From positions 682,001 to 746,000 of the forward strand of contig NZ_JAAOYV010000001.1 of assembly GCF_011759585.1 (NCBI RefSeq): DNA of 64,000 nt, written 5' to 3'. The position numbers were made by a program, and so were the translations under genes. This DNA is from Frigoribacterium endophyticum (GTDB lineage Bacteria; Actinomycetota; Actinomycetes; Actinomycetales; Microbacteriaceae). Numbering within the stretch: the stretch's first letter is position 1; each line of letters begins with the position of its first letter. The notes under the pieces were generated by a model. The model was not told where the DNA came from and ran no database searches. It saw nothing but the letters and a program-made list of their open reading frames with translations. Positions 1 through 7,940 of this stretch are shown in pieces.

Positions 1-2
1 GT

Positions 3-1139
3 CGGCCGTTCCGGTGGACGCTGCTCGTCGTGCTCATGACGATCGCGCTCCGCACCTCGTTCGACGCCATGTTCGGCACGCCCTGGCCGGGCCAGGAGGC
101 GGTCTCGCAGCTGTTCCGGTGCGCGGTCATCGTCGTCGTGGCCTGGTTCGTCGGCGCGCTCGCGATCTTCTTCGAGGACCTCGGGCTGGCCCGCTACCGG
201 GTCGACACCCCCGACAACCGGGTGGCCCGGCGCGTCCGCACGCAGGTGCTCATCCTCCGCCGCCTCACCATGGTGGTCGTCGTCGTCCTGGCCCTCGGCG
301 CCGTGCTGCTCGGGTTCCCCGGCGTCGAGGCGGTCGGCGCGAGCGTGCTGGCCAGCGCCGGCCTCGTCTCGGTGGTGGCGGGCCTGGCCGCGCAGTCGAC
401 CCTCGCCAACGTCTTCGCGGGCATCCAGCTCGCGTTCTCGGACGCCATCCGCATCGACGACGTGGTGGTGGTCGAGGGGCAGTGGGGCCTGATCGAGGAG
501 ATCACGCTGTCGTACGTCGTCGTGCACATCTGGGACGACCGGAGGCTCGTGCTGCCGTCGACCTACTTCACGACGACGCCTTTCGAGAACTGGACCCGTC
601 GCACCAGCGAGCTGCTCGGCGCCGTCGAGCTCGACCTCGACTGGCGCGTCGACACGGGGGCCATGCGCGCCGAGCTCGACCGCATCCTCGCGGGCACCGA
701 CCTCTGGGACGGCCGCACGAAGGTGCTGCAGGTGACCGACGCCACGGGAGGCTACGTGCGCGTGCGGGTCCTCGTGACGGCGAAGGACGCCGGCACGCTC
801 TTCGACCTCCGCTGCCTCGTCCGGGAGGACCTCGTGACGTGGCTGCACGCGCAGGCCCCCGAGGGGGTCCCGCGCAGCCGCCTCCAGATGGTCGACGCCG
901 AGCCCGTCCGCCCGCGGCGCCCGGGCGCGTCGAGCTCCGGCTCCGGCGGGCTCTTCACCGGCGAGAACGCCGACAGCGAGCGCACCGCCCTCTTCACGCA
1001 GGCCATCCCGATCCCGATCGTCCACGACGCCGACCCCGCGCCCCGGCCGTACGCCTCGTCCCTCGGCGCCGAGGCCGAGCACGACCCGCACGTCGCCGGT
1101 CGGCCCGACGGCCGGGGCGACGGGCGCCCCGACCGCTAG
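3..1139 (+). CDS. MscS-family mechanosensitive ion channel (5' end outside window)
   Basis: Tension-gated membrane channel that releases small solutes on osmotic downshock. The frame is open to the left edge, and the first visible residues (RPFRWTLLVVL) already belong to a membrane segment, so the true start is upstream; 378 residues are visible. Further membrane segments lie at about 36-58 and 87-104. They are followed by the Gly/Ala-rich pore helix (about 111-140, containing AGLAAQSTLANVFAG) and the start of the beta domain (IRIDDVVVVEGQWG), the normal MscS order. The last 80 or so residues are Arg/Pro/Ser-rich low complexity. Family assignment is firm from the pore motif; which MscS subfamily is not resolved. 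Confidence 0.85.
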   Translation, partial: RPFRWTLLVVLMTIALRTSFDAMFGTPWPGQEAVSQLFRCAVIVVVAWFVGALAIFFEDLGLARYRVDTPDNRVARRVRTQVLILRRLTMVVVVVLALGAVLLGFPGVEAVGASVLASAGLVSVVAGLAAQSTLANVFAGIQLAFSDAIRIDDVVVVEGQWGLIEEITLSYVVVHIWDDRRLVLPSTYFTTTPFENWTRRTSELLGAVELDLDWRVDTGAMRAELDRILAGTDLWDGRTKVLQVTDATGGYVRVRVLVTAKDAGTLFDLRCLVREDLVTWLHAQAPEGVPRSRLQMVDAEPVRPRRPGASSSGSGGLFTGENADSERTALFTQAIPIPIVHDADPAPRPYASSLGAEAEHDPHVAGRPDGRGDGRPDR

Positions 1140-1161
1140 GCCCTTCGGCGCCCGCACGAGA

Positions 1162-1203
1162 CGAAGGAGGCGCGCCCCGGTCACCCGGGGCGCGCCTCCT
1201 TCG
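1162..1203. terminator. Bidirectional hairpin terminator
   Basis: Perfect 19-bp stem (1162-1180 with 1185-1203) and a TCAC loop, lying between the convergent MscS and 59-residue genes. The stem contains the block GGAGGCGCG, which recurs in other intergenic hairpins of this window. There is no clear T-run, which is normal for such high GC. Confidence 0.8.
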
Positions 1204-1218
1204 ACGTGTCGGGGGCTC

Positions 1219-1398
1219 TCAGTCGTCGGACTTGGCGGCCTCGACGACGTTGCCCACCGCGATGGCCGTCGTGGCCGCCCAGGCCACGGCGGTGAGCAGC
1301 AGGCGCCAGTCGCGGGGCCCCGCGGCGAGGCTCTTGATGAGGCTGAGGCCCGAGAAGGCGGAGCTGATGATGGCCCCGTTGAAAAGGAATTTGCGCAC
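1219..1398 (-). CDS. Small hypothetical membrane protein, 59 aa
   Basis: Short gene with a GTG start at 1398 preceded by a good ribosome site (AGGAG, 6-8 bases upstream). It encodes 59 residues beginning MRKFLFNGAIISSAFSG and ending VVEAAKSDD. Two hydrophobic stretches (about 6-20 and 32-52) separated by GPRDWR suggest a small inner-membrane hairpin protein. It ends just before the strong hairpin at 1162-1203. Third positions are G/C-rich like those of its neighbours, which supports real coding. No family is recognised and no function is proposed. Confidence 0.6.
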   Translation of the reverse strand: MRKFLFNGAIISSAFSGLSLIKSLAAGPRDWRLLLTAVAWAATTAIAVGNVVEAAKSDD

Positions 1399-1460
1399 TG
1401 GTCTCTCCTGTGGTCGGTGGCTCCACGCTACCCGGGGGCGCCCTCAGGGGCACGGCTGTG

Positions 1461-1466
1461 TATGGT
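1461..1466 (+). promoter_or_regulatory. -10 element for the SLC13/ArsB-like gene
   Basis: TATGGT fits TANNNT and would give a leader of about 40 nt before the GTG at 1513. No -35 hexamer is obvious. Confidence 0.35.
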
Positions 1467-1512
1467 GAGCTGCCCGGCGCCCGTGCCGTGCCCGTCCCGC
1501 CCGAGGAGACCC

Positions 1513-2667
1513 GTGCGCACAGCCGTCCTGGGAGCAGCGCTGCTCGTCGTGGGGGCCGTCGCCCTCGTCGCCGGGGTCCTCACCGGAGACGAGCTGCTGG
1601 CGCTCGTCGAGCGGGTCGCCCCCGTGCTCGGGTTCGTCGTCGCCCTGACCGTCGTCTCCGAGCTCGCCGCCGAGGCCGGGCTGTTCTCCTGGCTGGCCGG
1701 GGTCGCCGCCCGTGCCGCCCGAGGCCGCGTCGTCGTGCTCTGGGCCGCGGTGGTCGTGCTCGCCCTCGTCTGCACGGTCTTCCTGTCGCTCGACACCACG
1801 GCCGTGCTGCTCACGCCCGTGGTCGTGCTGATCGCCCGGCGCGTGGGCCTGCCGCCCCTGCCCTTCGCCCTCACCACGGTCTGGCTCGCGAACACCGGCT
1901 CGATGCTGCTGCCCGTGTCGAACCTCACGAACCTCCTCGCGCTCGACGCCCTCGGCTCGCCGTCGCCGCTGAGCTTCGCGGCGCTCGTCGCCCCGGCCGC
2001 CGTCGTCGGCGCCGTCGTGCCGGTCGCCGCCGTCGGGCTCCGCTACCGCCGCGAGCTCCGCGGCCGCTTCGAGCCGCCCGCCGCGGAGGCCCCGGCCGAC
2101 CGCGTCCTGTTCGGCGTCGCCGCCACCGCCGTGGCCCTGCTCGTCCCCGCCCTGGTGTCGGGCGTGGAGGTCTGGATCCCCGCCGCGGCCGCCGCGCTCG
2201 TGCTCGTCGTCGCCACCGCCGTCCGCCGTCCGTCCGTGCTGCGGATCGGCCTCGTGCCCTGGGGCACGCTCGTCTTCGCGAGCGGCCTGTTCGTCGTCGT
2301 CGAGGCGGCCCATTCGCTCGGTCTCGCCGACGCGCTCGCCGCCCTGGTCGGGTCGGGCGAGGGCCTGCCCGACCTGCTGCGCCTCGCCGGCGGCAGCGCG
2401 GTCGCGGCGAACGTCGCCAACAACCTGCCGGCCTACCTCGCGCTCGAGCCGGTCGCCGGGTCGCCGCTGCGGCTCGTCGCCGTGCTGATCGGCGTCAACG
2501 TCGGCTGCCTCGTCGCGCCCTGGGCCTCGCTGGCCACGCTGCTCTGGCACGGCCGGCTGACGTCCATGGGCGTCGAGGTCGCCTGGGGGCGCATCGTGCT
2601 CGGCGGCCTCGTCGTCGCGGTCGTCGCCGTGCCGCTCGCGGTGGTCGCGACCGTGCTGGTCGCCTGA
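1513..2667 (+). CDS. ArsB/SLC13-type anion permease-like membrane protein
   Basis: Polytopic carrier of the ion-transporter superfamily that includes ArsB, NhaD and dicarboxylate carriers; the substrate cannot be told from sequence. The start is set at GTG 1513 because GAGGAGA (1503-1509) sits at proper spacing, although the frame is open further upstream. The 384 residues contain about ten membrane segments, with conserved-looking LSLDTTAVLLTPVVV, NTGSMLLPVSNLTNLLAL and GSAVAANVANNLPAYLAL. The two Asn/Pro-rich hairpins match the inverted-repeat pore loops of this superfamily. Its last 235 bases overlap the 3' end of the next gene on the opposite strand. Arsenite export is not supported by context: there is no arsR or arsC nearby. 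Confidence 0.7.
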   Translation: MRTAVLGAALLVVGAVALVAGVLTGDELLALVERVAPVLGFVVALTVVSELAAEAGLFSWLAGVAARAARGRVVVLWAAVVVLALVCTVFLSLDTTAVLLTPVVVLIARRVGLPPLPFALTTVWLANTGSMLLPVSNLTNLLALDALGSPSPLSFAALVAPAAVVGAVVPVAAVGLRYRRELRGRFEPPAAEAPADRVLFGVAATAVALLVPALVSGVEVWIPAAAAALVLVVATAVRRPSVLRIGLVPWGTLVFASGLFVVVEAAHSLGLADALAALVGSGEGLPDLLRLAGGSAVAANVANNLPAYLALEPVAGSPLRLVAVLIGVNVGCLVAPWASLATLLWHGRLTSMGVEVAWGRIVLGGLVVAVVAVPLAVVATVLVA

Positions 2668-3476
2668 CCGACCGCGGCCCGGGGCGCGCGCAGGGCCTCG
2701 CGGGCGAACGACAGCGTGCGACGGAGGGCGTCGACCAGCGACTCCTCGCCGGCCCCGCGCCGGTCGGCGTGCACCTCGGCGACGACCGCGCCGCTCCAGC
2801 CGGAGGCGGCCAGGTGCGAGAGCACCTCGGCGACCGGCTGCGTGCCCGTGCCCGGCACGAGGTGCTCGTCGACGAGGCCGCCCGGCCGGGCCGAGACGGT
2901 GCCGTCGCAGAGGTGGACGTGACGGAGGCGCGGGCCCAGCGCCAGCGCGAGGTCGAGGGCGTCGCGGCCCGCGACGGCGGCGTGCGAGAAGTCGAGCGTG
3001 GTCGCCGCCACGTCGAGGCCGACCGGGTCGTGCCCGGGGGAGTAGACGTCGGCGACCACCGGGCCGAGGCGCCACGGGAACATGTTCTCGACGGCGAGCT
3101 CGACGCCCGTCGCGGCCTCCACGTCGCGCACGACCTCGACGAAGCGGGCGGCGATGCGGCGCTGCCAGCGGAACGGCGGGTGCACGACGACGGTCGGCGC
3201 CCCGAGCTCCGCGGCCAGCTCGGCCGAGCGCAGCAGCTTGTCGCGCTGGTCGCGACCCAGGGCGAAGTGGGCCGCCGGCAGCACCGGCGCGTGCACCGAC
3301 AGCACGGGCAGGCCCCACCGGGCGACGGAGGCGCGGAGCAGCGAGGCGTCGCGGCTGCCCCGGTCGGCGGTCACCATCACCTCGACGCCGCCGTAGCCCA
3401 CCCGGCGGGCGAGGCGGAAGGCCTCGTCGGCCGGTCGCGGGAAGACGCAGGACGTGCTCATGCCGACCGTGATCAC
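2433..3476 (-). CDS. Sugar phosphate isomerase/epimerase-like TIM-barrel protein with antisense tail
   Basis: Residues 1 to about 265 look like the xylose isomerase-like TIM-barrel family (sugar phosphate isomerases/epimerases, AP endonuclease 2 fold): MITVGMSTSCVF start, GGVEVM, SVHAPV, VVVHPPF, LAVENMF, TLDFSHA, LRHVHLCD and VVAEVH are the expected barrel strands with metal-ligand His/Glu/Asp positions. The substrate is unknown. The remaining 80 residues (Thr/Ser/Ala/Pro-rich, from about GQATSTVATT) lie wholly antisense to the end of the upstream carrier gene and do not resemble the family, so the protein is longer than the usual ~270. GTG start at 3476, with TAGCCT six bases upstream suggesting a leaderless transcript. 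Confidence 0.7.
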   Translation of the reverse strand: MITVGMSTSCVFPRPADEAFRLARRVGYGGVEVMVTADRGSRDASLLRASVARWGLPVLSVHAPVLPAAHFALGRDQRDKLLRSAELAAELGAPTVVVHPPFRWQRRIAARFVEVVRDVEAATGVELAVENMFPWRLGPVVADVYSPGHDPVGLDVAATTLDFSHAAVAGRDALDLALALGPRLRHVHLCDGTVSARPGGLVDEHLVPGTGTQPVAEVLSHLAASGWSGAVVAEVHADRRGAGEESLVDALRRTLSFAREALRAPRAAVGQATSTVATTASGTATTATTRPPSTMRPQATSTPMDVSRPCQSSVASEAQGATRQPTLTPISTATSRSGDPATGSSAR

Positions 3477-3482
3477 GCGGCC

Positions 3483-3488
3483 AGGCTA
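3483..3488 (-). promoter_or_regulatory. -10 element, leaderless promoter of the isomerase-like gene
   Basis: TAGCCT on the - strand, followed by exactly 6 bases and then the GTG at 3476. Transcription would begin at or next to the start codon, and no ribosome site is seen. Confidence 0.55.
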
Positions 3489-3556
3489 CGACCGGGGCGT
3501 GACCACGCCGCGGGGCCGAGCGTGAACGTCGGGCGAACGGCGGGCCAACGCGGCCG

Positions 3557-4552
3557 CTAGAGCCAGTCGCGCTTGCGGAACTGCCACCACAGCAGGCCGC
3601 CCACCCCCACGATCAGCACGCACGAGGTCACGAACCCCGACACCTGGCTGAAGCCCGGGTACGGCACGTTCTGCCCGTAGAAGCCGGTGATGGCCGTCGG
3701 CACGGCGATGATCGCCGCCCAGCTGGTGACCTTCTTCATCACGTCGTTCATGCGGTTGGACTGCAGCGCGAGGTTCGTGTCGAGGATGGTCGAGACGAGG
3801 TCGCGCAGGCTGTCGTTCTGCTCGGCCACCCGCAGCACGTGGTCCTGCACGTCCTGGAAGTAGGGCTGCATCACGGGGTCGACGTCGTGCAGGTCGCGCC
3901 GCAGCAGGGTGGCGACGAGGTCGCGCATCGGCGCCGACACCCGGCGCAGCAGCACGAGGCTCTTCCGCAGCGCGAACGACCGCTTCTGCACGTCGACCGT
4001 GCGCGGCGCCGGGTCGAAGAGGTCGTCGGCGATGCCCTCGATCTCGTCGTCGAGCGCGTCGGTCGCGGCCGAGTGCCGGTCGACGACGCTGTCGACGAGG
4101 CCCCAGAGCAGGAAGGGCACGCCGTGCGCGGCCAGCTCGACGTTCTGGTCGTAGGTCGCCGCGAGGTGCGCGACGTCGAACTCGGGGTGGTGGATGGTGA
4201 CGAGCGCCCGCCGCGTCAGGAAAGCCTTGACCTCGCTCGTCGTCAGCACGCCCGAGGGGGCGTCGAAGGCCACGTCGTAGAGCACGGCGAAGAGGTGGCC
4301 CTCGTAGTGGTCGATCTTGGGGCGCTGCCCGCCGACCAGGGCGTCCTCGACGGCGAGCTCGTGCAGGTCGAGCTCCTCCTCCAGCTGGGCGAGGTCGTCG
4401 GCCGTGGGGTCGGTGAAGTCGACCCAGACGGTGCAGTCGCGCTCGAGGTGGTCGCTGACCTCGGCCAGCGGGAACGCCTCCGCGACGAGCCGCCCGTCCC
4501 GGTAGGCCCGGGTCTGCGTGGGCGTGCGGGTCTCGGTCGGGGCCGTCGTCAT
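3557..4552 (-). CDS. corA: CorA-family divalent metal (Mg2+/Co2+) transporter, GQN variant
   Basis: Inner-membrane channel protein of the CorA family, 331 residues, a usual length. The N-terminal cytoplasmic alpha/beta domain and long stalk helix (to about 265) precede two C-terminal membrane segments (SWAAIIAVPTAITGFYG and VTSCVLIVGVGGLLWW), and a basic end (FRKRDWL). The signature after the first segment is YGQNVPYPG rather than the canonical YGMN; a changed middle residue occurs in CorA relatives and may alter ion preference. ATG at 4552 has TAGCAT six bases upstream. The start is only 17 bases from that of the divergent kinase-like gene. Confidence 0.85.
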   Translation of the reverse strand: MTTAPTETRTPTQTRAYRDGRLVAEAFPLAEVSDHLERDCTVWVDFTDPTADDLAQLEEELDLHELAVEDALVGGQRPKIDHYEGHLFAVLYDVAFDAPSGVLTTSEVKAFLTRRALVTIHHPEFDVAHLAATYDQNVELAAHGVPFLLWGLVDSVVDRHSAATDALDDEIEGIADDLFDPAPRTVDVQKRSFALRKSLVLLRRVSAPMRDLVATLLRRDLHDVDPVMQPYFQDVQDHVLRVAEQNDSLRDLVSTILDTNLALQSNRMNDVMKKVTSWAAIIAVPTAITGFYGQNVPYPGFSQVSGFVTSCVLIVGVGGLLWWQFRKRDWL

Positions 4553-4557
4553 GGGGG

Positions 4558-4564
4558 CATGCTA
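4558..4564. promoter_or_regulatory. Overlapping divergent -10 elements (corA and fructosamine-kinase-like gene)
   Basis: On the - strand TAGCAT (4559-4564) lies 6 bases before the corA ATG. On the + strand CATGCT (4558-4563) lies 6 bases before the GTG at 4570. The two hexamers share five base pairs, so both polymerases could not occupy them at once. Confidence 0.45.
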
Positions 4565-4569
4565 TTCCC

Positions 4570-5340
4570 GTGACCCCGCACGTGAAGCAGCGCCCCGACG
4601 CCCCCGACGGCTTCTTCGAGGCGGAGGCCGCGGGGCTCGCCTGGCTCGCCGAGGCGACGCCCGACGGCGGCGCGCGCACCGCCCGCGTGCTCGAGGTCGG
4701 CCCCGGCCGGATCGTGCTGGAGGAGGTGCGGGAGGCGCGGCCCGGCCCCGCCGCCGCCCGCGCGTTCGGCGCGGCGCTGAGCGTCACCCACGCGGCGGGC
4801 GCCGACGCCTTCGGGGCGCCTCCCGCCGGCTGGCGGGGCGCCTCCTTCATCGGGCGTCGCCCCCAGGCGACCGAGCCCTCCGACTCGTGGGGCGCCTTCT
4901 ACGCGGAGCAGCGGGTGCGCCCGTTCGCGTACCTCGCCCACGACGCGGGCACCCTGACCACCGACGAGCTGGACACGGTCGAGACGGCCTGCGACGCGGT
5001 CGCCGCCGGCGCCTTCGACGACGACGCGCGGCCCGCCCGGCTGCACGGCGACCTCTGGGCCGGCAACGTCCTGTTCGGCGACGACGGCGTCGTGCTGATC
5101 GACCCGGCGGCGCACGGGGGGCACCCCGAGACCGACCTCGCCATGCTCCAGCTGTTCGGCTGCCCGCACCTCGACGGCGTCCTGGCCGGGTACGACGAGC
5201 GCTCGCCGCTGCGGCCCGGCCGGCTCGAGCGCGTGCCCCTGCACCAGCTGCACCCCCTCGCCGTCCACGCCGCGGGGCACGGCCGGTCGTACGGCCGGGC
5301 GCTCGCCGAGGCGGCGGAGGCGGTGCTGCGCCTCGGCTGA
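4570..5340 (+). CDS. Fructosamine kinase family protein
   Basis: Small-molecule kinase of the fructosamine/ketosamine-3-kinase family (APH-like fold), which phosphorylates sugar adducts on amines so that they can be removed; the actual substrate is unproven. The 256 residues are somewhat short for the family (about 290). The catalytic loop LHGDLWAGNVLF (about 158-169) and the metal-binding segment VLIDPAAHGGHPETDLAM (about 175-192) are typical. The front of the Gly-rich nucleotide loop is reduced, so the N-terminus may be shortened. The GTG start is supported by a -10-like hexamer six bases upstream and by no ribosome site. It is read divergently from corA. Confidence 0.75.
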   Translation: MTPHVKQRPDAPDGFFEAEAAGLAWLAEATPDGGARTARVLEVGPGRIVLEEVREARPGPAAARAFGAALSVTHAAGADAFGAPPAGWRGASFIGRRPQATEPSDSWGAFYAEQRVRPFAYLAHDAGTLTTDELDTVETACDAVAAGAFDDDARPARLHGDLWAGNVLFGDDGVVLIDPAAHGGHPETDLAMLQLFGCPHLDGVLAGYDERSPLRPGRLERVPLHQLHPLAVHAAGHGRSYGRALAEAAEAVLRLG

Positions 5341-5390
5341 GCGGGGGAGGGGATGCGGGGGACGACCCTGATCCCCGGCGGGAGCGCGCT

Positions 5391-5396
5391 GATAAT
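5391..5396 (+). promoter_or_regulatory. -10 element of otsAB
   Basis: GATAAT is the best sigma70-like -10 hexamer in the 103-bp gap before otsA and would give a leader of about 40 nt. No convincing -35 at 17 bases. Confidence 0.4.
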
Positions 5397-5443
5397 CTGG
5401 CCGTCCCTGCGTCGACGCGGGGGGAACCCACGGAGCTCCACCC

Positions 5444-6949
5444 ATGCCTGACACCACCACGCCCGACCGCTACGGCTTCGTCGTCGTCTCGAACCGCCTG
5501 CCGGTCGACCGCGTCGTCGCCGACGACGGCACCGCCAGCTGGCAGCACTCGCCGGGCGGCCTCGTCACGGCCCTCGAGCCCGTCATGCGCGCGAACGACG
5601 GCGCCTGGGTGGGCTGGGCCGGGCAGCCGGACCTCGAGTTCGAGCCCTTCGTCGACCAGGGCATCGAGATCGTGCCCGTGCCGCTCAGCGCGGAGGAGGT
5701 GCAGCGCTACTACGAGGGCTTCAGCAACGACACGCTGTGGCCGCTGTACCACGACGTCATCGCCGCCCCGACCTACCACCGGGTCTGGTGGGAGGCCTAC
5801 GTGCAGGTCAACCAGCGCTTCGCCGACCGCGCCGCCGAGATCACGGAGGAGGGCGGCACCATCTGGGTGCAGGACTACCAGCTGCAGCTCGTGCCGAAGA
5901 TGCTCCGCGAGGCCCGCCCCGACGTGACCATCGGCTTCTTCAACCACATCCCCTTCCCGCCGCTCGGCATCTTCTCGCAGCTGCCCTGGCGCCGGCAGAT
6001 CCTCGAGGGCCTGCTCGGGGCCGACGTCATCGGCTTCCAGCGCGGCGACGACGCGTCGAACTTCTCGCGGGCCGTCCGCCACCTGCTCGGCTACTCGACC
6101 ACGCGCCCGTACGTCGAGGTGCCGGTCGACGACGAGGCCGCCGTCGTCTCGCGACGCGGCCGCAAGGTGCGCCGGGTGCTGGCGAAGCACTTCCCGATCT
6201 CGATCGACGCGGCCAGCTACGAGGAGCTCGCGGCGCGGCCCGAGATCCAGGCCCGCGCCCGGGAGATCCGGGAGGGGCTCGGCAACCCGAAGACGGTGAT
6301 GCTCGGCGTCGACCGGCTCGACTACACCAAGGGCATCCGCCACCGCATGAAGGCCTTCGGCGAGCTCCTCGCCGACGGGCGCCTGAGCGTGGAGGACGCC
6401 ACGCTCGTGCAGGTCGCCAGCCCGAGCCGCGAGCGCGTCGAGACCTACAAGACCCTGCGCGACGAGATCGAGCTGACCGTCGGCCGCATCAACGGCGACT
6501 ACGCGACGATGAGCCACACCGCCATCAGCTACCACCACCACGGGTACCCCCGCGAAGAGATGGTGGCGCTGTACCTCGCCGCCGACATCATGCTCGTCAC
6601 GGCGCTGCGCGACGGCATGAACCTCGTCGCGAAGGAGTACGTCGCCGTCCGCCGCGACAACGACGGGGTGCTCGTGCTCAGCGAGTTCGCCGGCGCCGCC
6701 GACGAGCTGAAGAGCGCGCTGCTGATCAACCCGCACGACATCGGCGGGCTGAAGAACACGATCATGCGGGCGATCGAGATGCCGAAGCGCGACCGCACGA
6801 CGCGCATGCGCTCGCTCCGCCGCCGCGTGCTCGAGAACGACGTCGAGGCGTGGAGCGCCTCGTTCCTCCAGGCGCTCGAGAACGTGCGGCCCGGGCAGCA
6901 GATCACGCAGCCGGCGGACGCCGCCGAGACCGAGGGAGGCGACGCGTGA
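5444..6949 (+). CDS. otsA: Trehalose-6-phosphate synthase
   Basis: Glycosyltransferase family 20 enzyme joining UDP-glucose and glucose 6-phosphate to trehalose 6-phosphate, the first step of the OtsAB route to trehalose, a compatible solute. The 501 residues are full length. Family marks include the N-terminal VVSNRLPVDR, WVQDYQLQLVPKML, GFFNHIPFPP, the nucleotide-sugar region GVDRLDYTKGIRHRMKAF, and EYVAVR with LSEFAGAADEL near the end. ATG start at 5444 has GGAG about 9 bases upstream. Its stop overlaps the otsB start by 4 bases (GTGA), indicating coupled translation of synthase and phosphatase. Confidence 0.96.
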   Translation: MPDTTTPDRYGFVVVSNRLPVDRVVADDGTASWQHSPGGLVTALEPVMRANDGAWVGWAGQPDLEFEPFVDQGIEIVPVPLSAEEVQRYYEGFSNDTLWPLYHDVIAAPTYHRVWWEAYVQVNQRFADRAAEITEEGGTIWVQDYQLQLVPKMLREARPDVTIGFFNHIPFPPLGIFSQLPWRRQILEGLLGADVIGFQRGDDASNFSRAVRHLLGYSTTRPYVEVPVDDEAAVVSRRGRKVRRVLAKHFPISIDAASYEELAARPEIQARAREIREGLGNPKTVMLGVDRLDYTKGIRHRMKAFGELLADGRLSVEDATLVQVASPSRERVETYKTLRDEIELTVGRINGDYATMSHTAISYHHHGYPREEMVALYLAADIMLVTALRDGMNLVAKEYVAVRRDNDGVLVLSEFAGAADELKSALLINPHDIGGLKNTIMRAIEMPKRDRTTRMRSLRRRVLENDVEAWSASFLQALENVRPGQQITQPADAAETEGGDA

Positions 6950-7764
6950 GCGCCGACGACCAGACCCGCAGCACCGGCGACGCCCGCACCGGGGGGGCCG
7001 ACCGGGCCCTCTCGGACGCGCTCGGCCGTCTCGCGACGACTCCGCGCCTCCTCGTGGCCCTCGACTTCGATGGCACGCTCGCTCCCGAGGTCGACGCCCC
7101 GATGGAGGCGCGGGCCCTGCCGGAGTCGGTCGACGCGATCCGCAGGCTGGTCGCGATGGGCGACACCACCGTCGCCCTCGTCTCCGGCCGCGACATCTCG
7201 TCGCTGCTCCAGATCGCCGACGTGCCGGAGGAGGTCGTCCTCGTGGGCTCGCACGGCATCGAGGTGCGCATCGACGGCGAGACGACGACCCTGAGCGACG
7301 ACGAGCAGGCGCGCCGCGCCGTCATCTCCGAGGCCCTGCACGGCGCCGCGGCGGGGCGCGAGGGCGTCTACGTGGAGGAGAAGCCCGCGGGGCTCGCCCT
7401 GCACACGCGCCTCGCCGACGCCGCCACGACGGAGGAGGTGCGGGCTGCCGTCCGGCAGCGCCTCGCCGACGAGCCCGGCGTGCACGAGCGCGAGGGCAAG
7501 AACGTCCGCGAGTACGCCGTGCGGCCCACCGGCAAGGACGACGGCGTGGCCCGGCTGCGCGAGCACTACGACGCGACGGGCGTGCTCTTCGCAGGCGACG
7601 ACGTCACCGACGAGGACGCCCTGCGCTCGCTGGGCGACGGCGACCTCGGCGTCAAGGTGGGCCCGGCCGAGACCGTCGCGCGGCACCGCGTCGCGGACGC
7701 CGAGGCGATGGCCCGGCTGCTCACCGAGCTGGCCGACCTCCGCGACCACCTCGGGCACGCCTGA
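6946..7764 (+). CDS. otsB: Trehalose-6-phosphate phosphatase
   Basis: HAD-superfamily phosphatase that removes phosphate from trehalose 6-phosphate, completing the two-step pathway begun by otsA. The GTG at 6946 overlaps the otsA stop; 272 residues. The HAD motif I nucleophile loop is LDFDGTLAP (about 39-47), motif II lies in VALVSGRD (about 76-83), and the acidic motif IV is FAGDDVTDEDAL (about 215-226). The Cap region includes GSHGIEVRI. It is the last gene of the pair; a 176-base gap with its own promoter separates it from the antiporter operon. Confidence 0.95.
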   Translation: MSADDQTRSTGDARTGGADRALSDALGRLATTPRLLVALDFDGTLAPEVDAPMEARALPESVDAIRRLVAMGDTTVALVSGRDISSLLQIADVPEEVVLVGSHGIEVRIDGETTTLSDDEQARRAVISEALHGAAAGREGVYVEEKPAGLALHTRLADAATTEEVRAAVRQRLADEPGVHEREGKNVREYAVRPTGKDDGVARLREHYDATGVLFAGDDVTDEDALRSLGDGDLGVKVGPAETVARHRVADAEAMARLLTELADLRDHLGHA

Positions 7765-7857
7765 CGACGTCCGTCCCCGACAGGGGCCGCGGCTGTCCGC
7801 TCGGCGCAGCGTAGTGCCCCCGCGTCGCGCGGGCGGTCCTCCCAGGTGACCGACAGG

Positions 7858-7863
7858 TAGGGT
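7858..7863 (+). promoter_or_regulatory. -10 element of the mrp operon
   Basis: TAGGGT fits the TANNNT pattern used elsewhere in the window. Here it lies about 78 bases before the mrpA start, so this transcript would carry a leader and use the strong ribosome site GGAGGTG at 7928-7934. Confidence 0.45.
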
Positions 7864-7940
7864 GGACTCTCCGCCCGACTCCTCGTCGCCGCCCGCCCGG
7901 CGCGACCGACGAACTCGACAGCCTGACGGAGGTGCCCCGC

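Noticed and set aside
1513-2667. Calling the carrier an arsenite pump (ArsB)
   Set aside because: The fold fits the whole superfamily, but no arsR/arsC neighbours or substrate-specific residues can be pointed to.
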